A stretch of 9,384 nucleotides of DNA from Firmicutes bacterium UBA3936 (GCA_002385745.1 DGEC01000003.1:1-9384); one strand, 5' to 3'. Positions 1 to 7,614 are shown, counted from the stretch's first letter. A program made the numbers and translations. Notes: generated by a model from the letters alone, not told the origin.

Positions 1-19
1 AGATGTGTATAAGAGACAG
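1..19. other. Nextera/Tn5 mosaic-end adapter (sequencing artefact)
   Basis: The first 19 bases are identical to the 19-bp hyperactive Tn5 mosaic end used in Nextera tagmentation libraries. They replace the continuation of valS exactly at the window edge. A natural Tn5 end here is very unlikely, because nothing transposon-like follows and the valS reading frame resumes at once. These bases should be treated as untrimmed adapter and not as genome. Confidence 0.95.
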
Positions 20-684
20 GGCCTGGTGGTTGCAACAACGATGCCGCCTTCTTCACCTTTTAGCGGATAGCGTATATAGGCAAGGGAACCCTCCTGTTCC
101 TCATGTTCCACCTCAATATCGGACAAAGCGGTATGACAACGCGGGCACCAGTTGATAATATAGTAGCCGCGGTAGATGAGACCCTTTTCATACAGGGAAA
201 CAAAAACCTCCCGCACCGCCCGGGAACAGCCTTCGTCCAGGGTAAACCTCTCCCGGGACCAGTCGCAGGAGACACCAAGCTTATAAAGCTGGCTGATAAT
301 GCGGCTGTGATATTCCTCTTTCCACTGCCAGGTCCTCTCCAGAAATTTTTCCCTTCCCAGATCGTGGCGCGTCAAACCCTCCTCCGCCAAATGTTCTTCA
401 ACCTTTATTTGAGTAGCAATACCCGCATGATCCGTTCCGGGCAGCCAGAGGGTATCGTAATCCTGCATTCTTTTTCGCCGGATAATAATATCCTGAATGG
501 TGTTGTCAAGAGCATGCCCCATATGCAGTGAACCCGTCACATTGGGCGGCGGGATAACAATTGTGAATGTTTTTTTATCCGGATCCCGCGGAGCAAGAAA
601 ATAGTTGTTTTCCAGCCACTGCCGGTATAATCTCTCCTCCACTTCGTCCGGCTTGTAAACTTTGGGCAAATTTTTTGCGGTCAT
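20..684 (-). CDS. valS: Valine--tRNA ligase (ValRS), N-terminal part, truncated by the window edge
   Basis: Cytoplasmic class I aminoacyl-tRNA synthetase that attaches valine to tRNA-Val and edits mischarged threonine. About 221 N-terminal residues are present of a protein normally near 880. Visible are the PPPNVTGSLHMGHA block with the HIGH-type signature H54-M-G-H57, the LPGTDHAGIATQ block at residues 81-92, a WCPRC pair, and the start of the CP1 editing domain (IVVATTRP) where the sequence meets the adapter. The ATG at 684 is preceded by GGGAGGA (698-692) with a 7-nt gap, and MTAKNLPKVYKP is a normal ValRS beginning. It lies downstream of engB but has its own promoter. The truncation comes from the end of the sequence; there is no sign of a mutation. 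Confidence 0.97.
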
Positions 685-726
685 TAAAAAATCCTCCCAT
701 CTCCAGACACGCATAGCTCTTTTATC

Positions 727-756
727 ACTATAATGTATTTCCGCAATTAATGTCAA
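727..756 (-). promoter_or_regulatory. Sigma-A type promoter of valS
   Basis: On the minus strand a perfect TTGACA (756-751) is followed, after 18 nt, by TATAGT (732-727). Transcription would start near 720, giving a leader of about 35 nt before the valS ATG. That is too short for a T-box riboswitch, which often controls valS in Bacillota. The call rests on consensus match and position only. Confidence 0.8.
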
Positions 757-842
757 GAAAGTTGTCGAGCATGCCGGAAGGGGAAAAACCGTTCGCCGGT
801 TATGCTGAAAGCGGCGCCTGGGAAAGGCCTGCCTGCAGCAGG

Positions 843-866
843 AAAGGAGCAGTTTTCTGCTCCTTT
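843..866 (-). terminator. Hairpin terminator behind engB
   Basis: A perfect 10-bp stem (AAAGGAGCAG pairing with CTGCTCCTTT) closes a 4-nt loop and begins 4 nt after the engB stop. On the minus strand the loop is AAAA and the U-run after the stem is short (UUU within the stem, then CC), so termination may be partial. On the plus strand the 3' tail is slightly more U-rich. A second small inverted repeat (CCTGC/GCAGG, 828-842) follows directly. Confidence 0.6.
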
Positions 867-870
867 TGGA

Positions 871-1452
871 TCAAAGGTATTGCTTTAGAATACTCCAAAG
901 TTCTTCTTTGCCCTGGGCGGTTCTGGCAGAATAAAGGATAACCGGCCCTTCCCCGCCCAGTCCCAGACCCAGCCGGATTTGTCCAAGCTGTTTCTGCCAT
1001 TTGCCGCGGGGGATTTTATCAGCCTTGGTGGCAACAATTACCGTAGGGAGATTATAATGGACCAGCCACTGGTACATGGCTAAATCATCGGCCGAAGGCA
1101 TATGCCGCGCATCCAGAAGCAAGACAACCAACTTCAGTGCCGGCCGGCCGGTCAGGTATTCCTCAATGATCTTTCCCCACTGTTTTTTTACTGCCTTGGC
1201 AACACGGGCAAAGCCGTAGCCGGGCAGATCAACAAAATAAAAACTGTTGTTAATGAGAAAAAAATTAATAAGACGTGTTTTGCCGGGAGTGCCGCTGGTC
1301 TGGGCCAGTTTTTTGCGGCCTGTCAGGGAGTTCAGCAGCGAAGATTTGCCGACATTCGATCTCCCCACAAAGGCAATTTCGGGCAGATTGCCCTTTGGAT
1401 ACTGCCCGGGCCCGGAGGCGCTGACAACAAATTCAGCCGTTGTGACTTTCAT
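871..1452 (-). CDS. engB: Ribosome biogenesis GTP-binding protein EngB/YsxC
   Basis: TRAFAC-class GTPase of the EngB family, 193 aa, needed for late assembly of the 50S ribosomal subunit. All GTPase motifs can be read: G1 GRSNVGKS at 30-37, a G2 threonine in the TSGTPGKT stretch at 52-59, G3 DLPGYG at 75-80, G4 TKAD at 142-145, and a G5-like YSARTAQG at 174-181. Length is normal for the family. The ATG at 1452 overlaps the lon stop in a TAATG junction, with GGGGA inside the lon 3' end as ribosome binding site, so translation is probably coupled to lon. The order lonA-ysxC is also found in Bacillus. A hairpin terminator follows the stop. A longer start is unlikely because MKVTTAEFVVSA is a typical EngB beginning. 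Confidence 0.97.
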   Translation of the reverse strand: MKVTTAEFVVSASGPGQYPKGNLPEIAFVGRSNVGKSSLLNSLTGRKKLAQTSGTPGKTRLINFFLINNSFYFVDLPGYGFARVAKAVKKQWGKIIEEYLTGRPALKLVVLLLDARHMPSADDLAMYQWLVHYNLPTVIVATKADKIPRGKWQKQLGQIRLGLGLGGEGPVILYSARTAQGKEELWSILKQYL

Positions 1453-3794
1453 TATGCTTCCCCGGCTGCCTGCTTCTGCTCTTTGTCTTTTATGGCATAC
1501 TGCAGTACTTCATCCATATGTTCCACAAAAACAAATTCCAGGCGCTTGCGCACGTTTTCCGGAATCTCAGCCAGGTCTTTCTTGTTATCCACAGGCAAAA
1601 TAATTGTTTTTATCCCGGCACGGTGGGCTGCCAGCACTTTCTCCTTCAGGCCGCCGATGGGAAGCACCCTTCCCCGCAGGGTTATTTCGCCGGTCATAGC
1701 CACAGTTCGCTTGGTAGGACGCTGGGTTAAGGCCGATATTAAAGCCGTAGCCATTGTAATCCCGGCCGAGGGACCGTCCTTGGGGATTGCCCCTTCCGGT
1801 ATATGAATATGAATATCAAATTTTTCGTGAAAGTCTTCTTCGATTTGCAGTTCAGCTGCCCGCGTACGGATATATGACAAACCTGCCTGTGCCGATTCCC
1901 GCATTACATCGCCCAGCTTGCCCGTTAAAAGCAGTTTCCCTTTGCCTTTCATCAAAGTGGCTTCAATAATCAGCGTATCCCCGCCCGTCTCAGTCCAGGC
2001 AAGTCCCGTGGCAACCCCTACCTCATCTTCCTTTTCGGCAATGCCGTAACGATAGAGGGGAACTCCCAAAAACTTGTGCAAGTTCCGTCCGGTAACGGCC
2101 GTTTTCCCCTTTTTGTCACGTACTACATTTCGGGCAATTTTACGGCAGATAGAAGCAATTTGCCTTTCCAGGTTGCGGACACCGGCTTCCCGTGTATACT
2201 GCCTGATAATCTTGCGCAAAGTTTTCTCGGAAATTGTCAGATTCTCTTTCTGCAGGCCGTTTTCTTTTATTTGCTTGGGCAAAAGAAAGCGCTTGGCAAT
2301 TTCCAGCTTTTCCTCCTCCGTGTAGCCCGGCAGGTAAATTGTTTCCATCCGGTCCAGAAGGGGCTGCGGGATATTATAGAGAGTATTGGCAGTGGTAATA
2401 AACATGACATGGGATAAATCAAAGGGCACTTCCAGATAATGATCGGAAAAGGCATTGTTCTGTTCAGGGTCCAGAACTTCAAGCAGGGCGGCGGAAGGAT
2501 CGCCGCGAAAATCGGTAGACATTTTATCAATCTCATCCAGCAGGAAAACCGGGTTTTGCGATTTTGCCTGGCGCATGGTCTGTATAATGCGACCCGGCAA
2601 TGCCCCGACATAAGTACGCCTGTGCCCCCTGATTTCCGCCTCATCCCTGACTCCGCCCAGGGAGATGCGCACAAAATTCCTCTCCAGCGCCCGGGCGACT
2701 GAACGGGCAAGGGAAGTTTTCCCCACGCCCGGGGGGCCTACCAGGCAGAGGATGGGGCCCTTTATCTTATTTGTCAACTGCCGGACGGCCAGGTACTCAA
2801 TAATCCGCTCCTTGACTTTTTCCAGACCGTAATGGTCTTCATCAAGAATTTTTTCCGCCGTCTTTAAATCCAGCCGGTCTTCAGTCTGCACATTCCAGGG
2901 CAGTGAGAGAATCCAATCCAGGTAGTTGCGGATAACAACGGCCTCCGCCGCCGCCGGGGGCATTTTTTCCAGGCGTTCCACTTCCTTGAGCGCCTTTTCC
3001 TCCACTTCCTCCGGCAAATCCACTTCAGCAATTTTTTCCCTGTATTCATCGGCTTCGGCCATTCTTTCATCTTTTTCCCCAAGTTCCTTCTGAATAGCCT
3101 TCATCTGCTCCCGCAAGTAGTATTCCTTCTGTGTCTTCTCCATTTGCTTGCGGACGCGAAGATTTATTTTGCGCTCAATCTCCAGAATTTCCATTTCATG
3201 CGCCAGTATCTCGGAAAGCTTTTCCAGCCGTTTAAGGGGTGTAGTGGCTTCCAGGATTTCCTGCTTTTGCTGTATTTTCAGCATCAGGTTGGAAGCAATC
3301 AAATCGGCCATCCTTCCCGGCTCTTCCAGGCTGGTAACCGTCACCAGCGTATCGGGAGGAATCTTTTTACTTAGCTTGATGTACTGCTCAAACTGGTAAA
3401 TCACGCTGCGCATCAGCGCTTCTACTTCCACGCTCTTTTTTTCTACTTCCTCAATTTCTTCCACTTCTACCTGGAAAAAAGGATCATTACTCAGATACTT
3501 GTTTATACGGGCCCGCGCCAGCCCTTCCACCAGAACTCTTATAGTTCCCCCGGGCAGTTTCAAAAGCTGTTTTATCTGGGCAATGGTCCCCATTGTGTAA
3601 AGGTCTTCCGGTGCAGGTTCGTCAATACGCGCTTCTTTTTGTGAGACCAAAAGTATTTTATTGTCCTCCATCATTGCCTGCTCAAGGGCGTTGACGGAAC
3701 GCTCGCGCCCCACATCCAGATGCATGACCATATTGGGGAAAACAATAACGCCACGCAGGGGAAGAAGGGGTAAAATTGTCTTTTTATCTGTCAT
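1452..3794 (-). CDS. lon: ATP-dependent protease La (LonA)
   Basis: Cytoplasmic homo-oligomeric AAA+ serine protease, 780 aa, that unfolds and degrades misfolded and regulatory proteins. Domains in order: N-terminal substrate-binding LON domain (about 6-205, starting ILPLLPLRGVIVFP), coiled-coil linker (about 205-300, charged), AAA+ module with Walker A GPPGVGKT at 353-360 and Walker B VFLLDEID at 416-423, then the proteolytic domain. The catalytic dyad is Ser676 in DGPSAGI and Lys719 in GGLKEK, 43 residues apart as in E. coli Lon (679/722). The ATG at 3794 has GGAGG upstream with a 9-nt gap. It is an intact, normal-length LonA. A promoter in the 92-nt gap after lonB should let it be expressed separately, and engB is co-transcribed behind it. 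Confidence 0.98.
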   Translation of the reverse strand: MTDKKTILPLLPLRGVIVFPNMVMHLDVGRERSVNALEQAMMEDNKILLVSQKEARIDEPAPEDLYTMGTIAQIKQLLKLPGGTIRVLVEGLARARINKYLSNDPFFQVEVEEIEEVEKKSVEVEALMRSVIYQFEQYIKLSKKIPPDTLVTVTSLEEPGRMADLIASNLMLKIQQKQEILEATTPLKRLEKLSEILAHEMEILEIERKINLRVRKQMEKTQKEYYLREQMKAIQKELGEKDERMAEADEYREKIAEVDLPEEVEEKALKEVERLEKMPPAAAEAVVIRNYLDWILSLPWNVQTEDRLDLKTAEKILDEDHYGLEKVKERIIEYLAVRQLTNKIKGPILCLVGPPGVGKTSLARSVARALERNFVRISLGGVRDEAEIRGHRRTYVGALPGRIIQTMRQAKSQNPVFLLDEIDKMSTDFRGDPSAALLEVLDPEQNNAFSDHYLEVPFDLSHVMFITTANTLYNIPQPLLDRMETIYLPGYTEEEKLEIAKRFLLPKQIKENGLQKENLTISEKTLRKIIRQYTREAGVRNLERQIASICRKIARNVVRDKKGKTAVTGRNLHKFLGVPLYRYGIAEKEDEVGVATGLAWTETGGDTLIIEATLMKGKGKLLLTGKLGDVMRESAQAGLSYIRTRAAELQIEEDFHEKFDIHIHIPEGAIPKDGPSAGITMATALISALTQRPTKRTVAMTGEITLRGRVLPIGGLKEKVLAAHRAGIKTIILPVDNKKDLAEIPENVRKRLEFVFVEHMDEVLQYAIKDKEQKQAAGEA

Positions 3795-3809
3795 GGAGCT
3801 CTGCCTCCA
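3794..3809 (-). promoter_or_regulatory. Small hairpin over the lon ribosome binding site
   Basis: In the lon mRNA, UGGAG (3809-3805) can pair with CUCCA (3798-3794) across a 6-nt loop. The 5-bp stem covers most of the Shine-Dalgarno GGAGG and the A of the AUG start codon. It is weak enough to melt easily. The complementarity is directly visible; any regulatory role, for example temperature-dependent opening, is inference. Confidence 0.35.
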
Positions 3810-3837
3810 ATTCCTGTTTCTCTGTTTTTGTACTATT

Positions 3838-3866
3838 ATTATAATATATGTGGTTCAGATAACCAA
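3838..3866 (-). promoter_or_regulatory. Probable promoter of lon
   Basis: A perfect TATAAT -10 (3843-3838) lies 17 nt from a weak -35, TTGGTT (3866-3861). An A-rich tract upstream (about 3867-3880) could act as an UP element. Transcription would start near 3831, giving a leader of about 37 nt. A 5-bp inverted repeat, TGGTT-N5-AACCA (3865-3851), overlaps the -35 and could be an operator. I see no CtsR or CIRCE box. Confidence 0.65.
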
Positions 3867-3886
3867 AATTTTTTCTTTTCCGCTCC

Positions 3887-5566
3887 TCATACTTTAAGCT
3901 GTGTCGCCGTAAAAACACCGGAAGAAACTGCAGGCGGCATTTTTTGCATACTGCAGAGAGCATGCTGCAGTACCTCCTGCAGGCTGCTCACCGCCACAAC
4001 TTCAATATCCTCCAGGCCAGAAAAAAGCTTCTGCCAGTTGTCAGCGGGAATAAGCGCTTTCTTTACTCCCGCCTGTCTGGCTGCCTCCACCTTACAGACA
4101 ATACCGCCGACGGGCTTGACCCGGCCGCGGACGGAAAGCTCCCCCGTCATGGCTACGGTATTATGAACCGGGATGCCTGTTAAAGCGGAATAAATGGCAC
4201 AGGCAACGGAAACACCCGCGGAAGGACCGTCTATTGGCGTTCCCCCGGGAAAGTTAACATGGATATCATAATCACGGGGATCTACGGGCAGAGTATCCCG
4301 CAGTACCGTCAGTACATTCTCAATAGAACCCTTGACCGCACTTTTCCGGCGCAAGACACGCCCGGTACTGCCCATTTCTTCCTCATCCACAATCCCCGTT
4401 ACCTGTACCTTGCCTTGTCCCGGAGCTGCGCGGTGGACAGCCGCCTCTATTTCCAAAAGCATTCCCATATTGGGGCCGTAAACGGCCAGACCGTTGACGC
4501 TTCCCACCTGCGGCGCAGGCGGAATTGCCTGCTCCGGTCGCGGTGAAAGCTGGCTGGCGTTAACCACCCACTCCACATCTTCTACAGTTATTACCTGCTC
4601 CTTGCTTTCAGCAGAAGCAATTCCGGCGCAAATCTGTACAATATTTACGGCTTCCCGGCCGTTTTTGGCGTACTTGGTAATCAGCTGCAGGGCCGGCTCC
4701 TCAATGGTAAAACCGATGCGTTTGCCGGCATTAACGGCAACAACGGCTATTTCAGCCGGCAAAAGCCCCCGGAAAAAAATCTCCAGGCAGCGCGAACGGA
4801 TTGCCGGCGGGATTTCTTCAGGAGTACGTGTAGTAGCACCGATCAGCCGGAAGTCTGCAGGCAGCCCCTTTTGAAAAATCTCATGGATATACGAAGGAAT
4901 GTTCTTGTCTTCCGGGTTGTAGTAAGCGCTCTCCAGGAATACTTTTCTGTCTTCCAGTACCTTTAAAAGCTTATTCATTTGTGTATGGTGCAGTTCACCT
5001 ATTTCATCAACAAACAGGATGCCGCCATGCGCCTTGCTTACCGCCCCCGGTTTTGGCTGCGGTATGCCCGCCATCCCCAAAGGACCGGCGCCCTGGTAAA
5101 TAGGATCATGAACCGTGCCGATCAGGGGATCGGCAATACCCCGTTCATCAAAACGGGCTGTTGTGGCATCCAGCTCCACAAATTTGGCGTCAGGTCCAAA
5201 GGGAGAGACGGGACTCTTTTTGGCCGCCTCCAGCACCAGCCTGGCAGCCGCCGTTTTCCCCACTCCGGGAGGGCCGTAGATGATCACATGCTGCGGGTTG
5301 GGTCCGCACAGTGCCGCCTGCAGGGACCTGATGCCGTCATGCTGACCGATAATCTCTGCAAAACTGGCAGGCCGGGTTTTTTCCGACAGTGGCTCGGAAA
5401 GTGATATTTCCCGCATCCTCCTTAACTGTTCCATTTCCTTGGTTGATTCTTTACTGACCGCCGCTTTGCTTGAATGCTGTGATTTCAGCAGGCTTAAAAA
5501 ATAAAGGCCGACTACAACTGCAATTGCAATCTGTAATATACCGACAAACGGTAAAAGGCCGGACAA
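3887..5566 (-). CDS. lonB: Membrane-anchored Lon-like protease LonB
   Basis: Lon-family ATP-dependent serine protease of the bacterial LonB type, 559 aa (B. subtilis LonB is about 552). It lacks the LonA N-terminal domain. A hydrophobic segment at about residues 4-27 (LLPFVGILQIAIAVVVGLYF) predicts a membrane anchor. The AAA+ module carries Walker A GPPGVGKT at 98-105 and Walker B ILFVDE at 183-188. The protease domain has Ser449 in DGPSAGV and Lys492 in GGIVCKVEAA, again 43 residues apart. The start is TTG at 5566, supported by AAGGGGG (5580-5574) with a 7-nt gap; the next Met is near residue 45 and would delete the anchor. In B. subtilis LonB is a forespore protein under sigma F, and the upstream sequence here fits that. 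The last 20 or so residues, after the Lon fold, are an unremarkable tail. Confidence 0.95.
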   Translation of the reverse strand: MSGLLPFVGILQIAIAVVVGLYFLSLLKSQHSSKAAVSKESTKEMEQLRRMREISLSEPLSEKTRPASFAEIIGQHDGIRSLQAALCGPNPQHVIIYGPPGVGKTAAARLVLEAAKKSPVSPFGPDAKFVELDATTARFDERGIADPLIGTVHDPIYQGAGPLGMAGIPQPKPGAVSKAHGGILFVDEIGELHHTQMNKLLKVLEDRKVFLESAYYNPEDKNIPSYIHEIFQKGLPADFRLIGATTRTPEEIPPAIRSRCLEIFFRGLLPAEIAVVAVNAGKRIGFTIEEPALQLITKYAKNGREAVNIVQICAGIASAESKEQVITVEDVEWVVNASQLSPRPEQAIPPAPQVGSVNGLAVYGPNMGMLLEIEAAVHRAAPGQGKVQVTGIVDEEEMGSTGRVLRRKSAVKGSIENVLTVLRDTLPVDPRDYDIHVNFPGGTPIDGPSAGVSVACAIYSALTGIPVHNTVAMTGELSVRGRVKPVGGIVCKVEAARQAGVKKALIPADNWQKLFSGLEDIEVVAVSSLQEVLQHALCSMQKMPPAVSSGVFTATQLKV

Positions 5567-5573
5567 GGCAATT

Positions 5574-5580
5574 CCCCCTT
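5574..5580 (-). promoter_or_regulatory. Ribosome binding site that fixes the lonB TTG start
   Basis: AAGGGGG on the minus strand sits 7 nt before the TTG at 5566. No ATG or GTG near it would keep the hydrophobic N-terminus, so this site decides for the TTG start. Confidence 0.7.
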
Positions 5581-5600
5581 ATGCGACAAACTGCTGTTAA

Positions 5601-5630
5601 TAGTATGTCCCGGGGGAAAGTAATAAATAG
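5601..5630 (-). promoter_or_regulatory. Candidate forespore (sigma F/G-like) promoter of lonB
   Basis: The minus-strand decamer GGACATACTA (5610-5601) fits the sigma F -10 consensus GGNNANANTW at every defined position, and its CATACTA also fits the sigma G -10. The -35 region is poor (CTATT at 5630-5626 with 18 nt to CATACTA), and I find no sigma-A promoter nearby. The start point would be near 5594, about 28 nt before the TTG. Position and the known forespore role of LonB support it; the weak -35 argues against. Confidence 0.45.
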
Positions 5631-5689
5631 CCTTGCAGACCTTTGTTATTATTAATTAATTGATTAGAAACCTGCCCTCCCACGGTAGT

Positions 5690-5728
5690 AAAAAAGCTGT
5701 TATCATTTTGCAATAAATAACAGCTTTT
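5690..5728 (-). terminator. Strong intrinsic terminator behind clpX
   Basis: A 12-bp stem (AAAAGCTGTTAT, 5728-5717, pairing with ATAACAGCTTTT, 5703-5692) encloses a 13-nt loop. It ends in a run of six T on the minus strand (5695-5690) and begins 8 nt after the clpX stop. This separates tig-clpP-clpX from lonB. Confidence 0.9.
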
Positions 5729-5736
5729 CATCTTTG

Positions 5737-6999
5737 TCAGGCCGATTCTTCTTTTTTCTTTTTGCGTTTGTCAACTGTTATCAGTATCGGCTTTTCCCTT
5801 TTCTTAACTACTTCTTTCGTGATAATGCATTTGGCCACGTTCTCAGTTGTGGGCAGCTCATACATCACATCAAGGAGTACTTCCTCCAGAATTGCCCGCA
5901 AGCCGCGAGCCCCCGTTTCACGGCGGATGGCTTCCTCGGCTATAATTTCCAGCGTATCTTCCTTAAATTCCAGGACAACATCATCCATTTCAAAGAGACG
6001 CTGGTACTGCTTGATGAGCGCATTGCGCGGTTCGGTGAGAATGCGGATTAAAGCATTTTTATCCAGCTGGTCCAAAGTAGCCACCACGGGTACGCGGCCC
6101 ACAAACTCGGGAATCAGCCCGAATTTTATCAGGTCCTGGGGCAGTACATGGCGCAAGATCTCCCCGATATTCCTTTCCTGCCTGCCGGTAATCTCGGCGC
6201 CGAAACCTATTCCCTTATTGCCTATGCGGTTCTGGATGATTTTGTCAATTCCGTCAAAAGCACCGCCGCAGATAAACAGGATATCCGTGGTGTCAATCTG
6301 CATAAACTCCTGGTGCGGGTGCTTCCGCCCTCCCTGCGGAGGTACGCTTGCCACTGTCCCCTCCAGGATTTTCAGGAGAGCCTGCTGTACACCTTCGCCG
6401 GAGACATCCCTTGTAATGGAAGGGTTGTCGGTTTTACGGGCAATTTTATCAATTTCATCTATATATACAATTCCCTTTTCTGCCTTTTCCAGGTCATAAT
6501 CGGCTGCCTGGATAAGTTTCAGCAGAATATTTTCCACGTCCTCGCCCACATAGCCGGCTTCCGTTAAAGACGTGGCATCGGCAATGGCAAAGGGCACATT
6601 TAGTATGCGGGCAAGTGTCTGCGCTAACAGGGTTTTCCCAACCCCCGTCGGTCCGATCAAAAGAATATTACTCTTTTGTATTTCTACGTCATCAGACTTC
6701 TGTTCGGTATTGATGCGCTTGTAATGGTTATAGACGGCGACTGCCAGAGACTTTTTGGCTTCTTCCTGGCCTATCACGTATTGATCAAGAATTTCCTTGA
6801 TTTCTACCGGCCGGGGGAGCTCAATCAGGTCAAGCTCCATTTCTTCCGACAGTTCTTCTTCTATGATCTCATTACAAAGCTCAATGCATTCATCGCAGAT
6901 ATACACACCGGGACCGGCTACCAATTTGCGTACCTGCTCCTGTGTTTTGCCGCAGAAAGAACATTTTATTTGTCCTTTCTCATCACTGAATTTAAACAT
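5737..6999 (-). CDS. clpX: ClpX, ATPase and unfoldase subunit of ClpXP
   Basis: AAA+ unfoldase, 420 aa, that recognises tagged substrates and feeds them into ClpP in the cytoplasm. The N-terminal zinc-binding domain has Cys13, Cys16, Cys35 and Cys38. The AAA+ core has Walker A GPTGVGKT at 116-123, Walker B IVYIDEID at 177-184, the pore loop GYVG at 149-152, the RKH loop at 225-227 and the sensor-2 motif GARGLR at 363-368. The ClpP-docking IGF loop is at 264-266. I use the ATG at 6999 (MFKFSDEKGQ), which has GGGAGGG 6 nt upstream; a TTG at 7014 would place the ribosome binding site inside the gene. It starts 20 nt after the clpP stop and ends at a strong terminator. The Lys/Glu-rich C-terminus is ordinary. 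Confidence 0.98.
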   Translation of the reverse strand: MFKFSDEKGQIKCSFCGKTQEQVRKLVAGPGVYICDECIELCNEIIEEELSEEMELDLIELPRPVEIKEILDQYVIGQEEAKKSLAVAVYNHYKRINTEQKSDDVEIQKSNILLIGPTGVGKTLLAQTLARILNVPFAIADATSLTEAGYVGEDVENILLKLIQAADYDLEKAEKGIVYIDEIDKIARKTDNPSITRDVSGEGVQQALLKILEGTVASVPPQGGRKHPHQEFMQIDTTDILFICGGAFDGIDKIIQNRIGNKGIGFGAEITGRQERNIGEILRHVLPQDLIKFGLIPEFVGRVPVVATLDQLDKNALIRILTEPRNALIKQYQRLFEMDDVVLEFKEDTLEIIAEEAIRRETGARGLRAILEEVLLDVMYELPTTENVAKCIITKEVVKKREKPILITVDKRKKKKEESA

Positions 7000-7005
7000 A
7001 ATTGT

Positions 7006-7012
7006 CCCTCCC
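7006..7012 (-). promoter_or_regulatory. Ribosome binding site that fixes the clpX ATG start
   Basis: GGGAGGG lies 6 nt before the ATG at 6999. Its first base is the last base of the in-frame TTG at 7014, so that TTG cannot use this site and is unlikely to be the start. Confidence 0.8.
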
Positions 7013-7019
7013 AAGGAGC

Positions 7020-7601
7020 TTAACGCTTTTGCAGTATACCGTCAATCAAACCATACTCCAAAGCTTGTTCGGCAGACATAAAAAAGTCACGGTCCGTATC
7101 ACGGGCAACCTGTTCTACATCTTTTCCCGTGTGATTGGCCAGTATTGTGTTTATTTTTTCCCTGATGCGCAGGATCTCCCGGGCATGAATTTCTATATCC
7201 GCTGCCGGCCCCTGTGTTCCTCCCAGCGGCTGGTGAACCATTACCCTTGAATTGGGCAGGGCAAATCTTTTGCCTTTTGTGCCCGCTGCAAGCAGCACAG
7301 CGCCCATGCTGGCCGCAAGCCCGACGCAAATTGTAGAGACATCAGGCTTAATATACTGCATTGTGTCATAAATGGCCAGACCGGAATAGACGGATCCCCC
7401 GGGGGAGTTGATGTACAGATTTATCTCTTTGTCAGGGTCTTCCGATTCCAAAAAAAGCAACTGGGCAATAACCAGGTTAGCCACAGTATCGTCAATTGTA
7501 CTGCCAATAAAAATTATGCGGTCTTTTAACAACCGTGAATAGATATCGTAGGCTCGCTCGCCACGGTTTGTCTGCTCAACAACCATTGGAACCAAACTCA
7601 T
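7020..7601 (-). CDS. clpP: ClpP, proteolytic subunit of ATP-dependent Clp protease
   Basis: Serine peptidase of family S14, 193 aa, forming a tetradecameric barrel that degrades proteins unfolded by ClpX (and by ClpC or ClpE where present). The catalytic triad is complete: Ser98 in GLAASMGA, His123 in MVHQPLGG and Asp172 in TDRDFF, the same numbering as in Bacillus and Staphylococcus ClpP. NSPGGSV (residues 65-71) forms the conserved oxyanion region. The ATG at 7601 (MSLVPMVVEQTNRGERAYD) is chosen over an in-frame GTG at 7610 that falls inside the Shine-Dalgarno. The gene starts 11 nt after the tig stop and is followed 20 nt later by clpX, so the three are surely co-transcribed. Confidence 0.98.
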   Translation of the reverse strand: MSLVPMVVEQTNRGERAYDIYSRLLKDRIIFIGSTIDDTVANLVIAQLLFLESEDPDKEINLYINSPGGSVYSGLAIYDTMQYIKPDVSTICVGLAASMGAVLLAAGTKGKRFALPNSRVMVHQPLGGTQGPAADIEIHAREILRIREKINTILANHTGKDVEQVARDTDRDFFMSAEQALEYGLIDGILQKR

Positions 7602-7604
7602 CCA

Positions 7605-7614
7605 GATCACCCCT
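7605..7614 (-). promoter_or_regulatory. clpP ribosome binding site overlapping the tig stop codon
   Basis: AGGGGTGATC, including the perfect anti-Shine-Dalgarno match GGTGATC, begins at the second base of the tig TAG stop and ends 3 nt before the clpP ATG. It contains the in-frame GTG at 7610, which argues against that start and suggests translational coupling between tig and clpP. Confidence 0.75.

Noticed and set aside
103..531. A 142-residue open frame on the plus strand near the left edge
   Set aside because: It is opposite valS, whose HMGH and GTDHAG motifs establish the minus strand as coding.
1102..1806. A 234-residue open frame on the plus strand across engB and lon
   Set aside because: It lies opposite two fully recognisable genes, its product resembles no family I know, and I saw no ribosome binding site for it. 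It is an antisense shadow.
5762..6499. A 245-residue open frame on the plus strand opposite clpX
   Set aside because: Low-complexity Ser/Arg-rich product caused by reverse reading of clpX codons; no independent evidence of coding.
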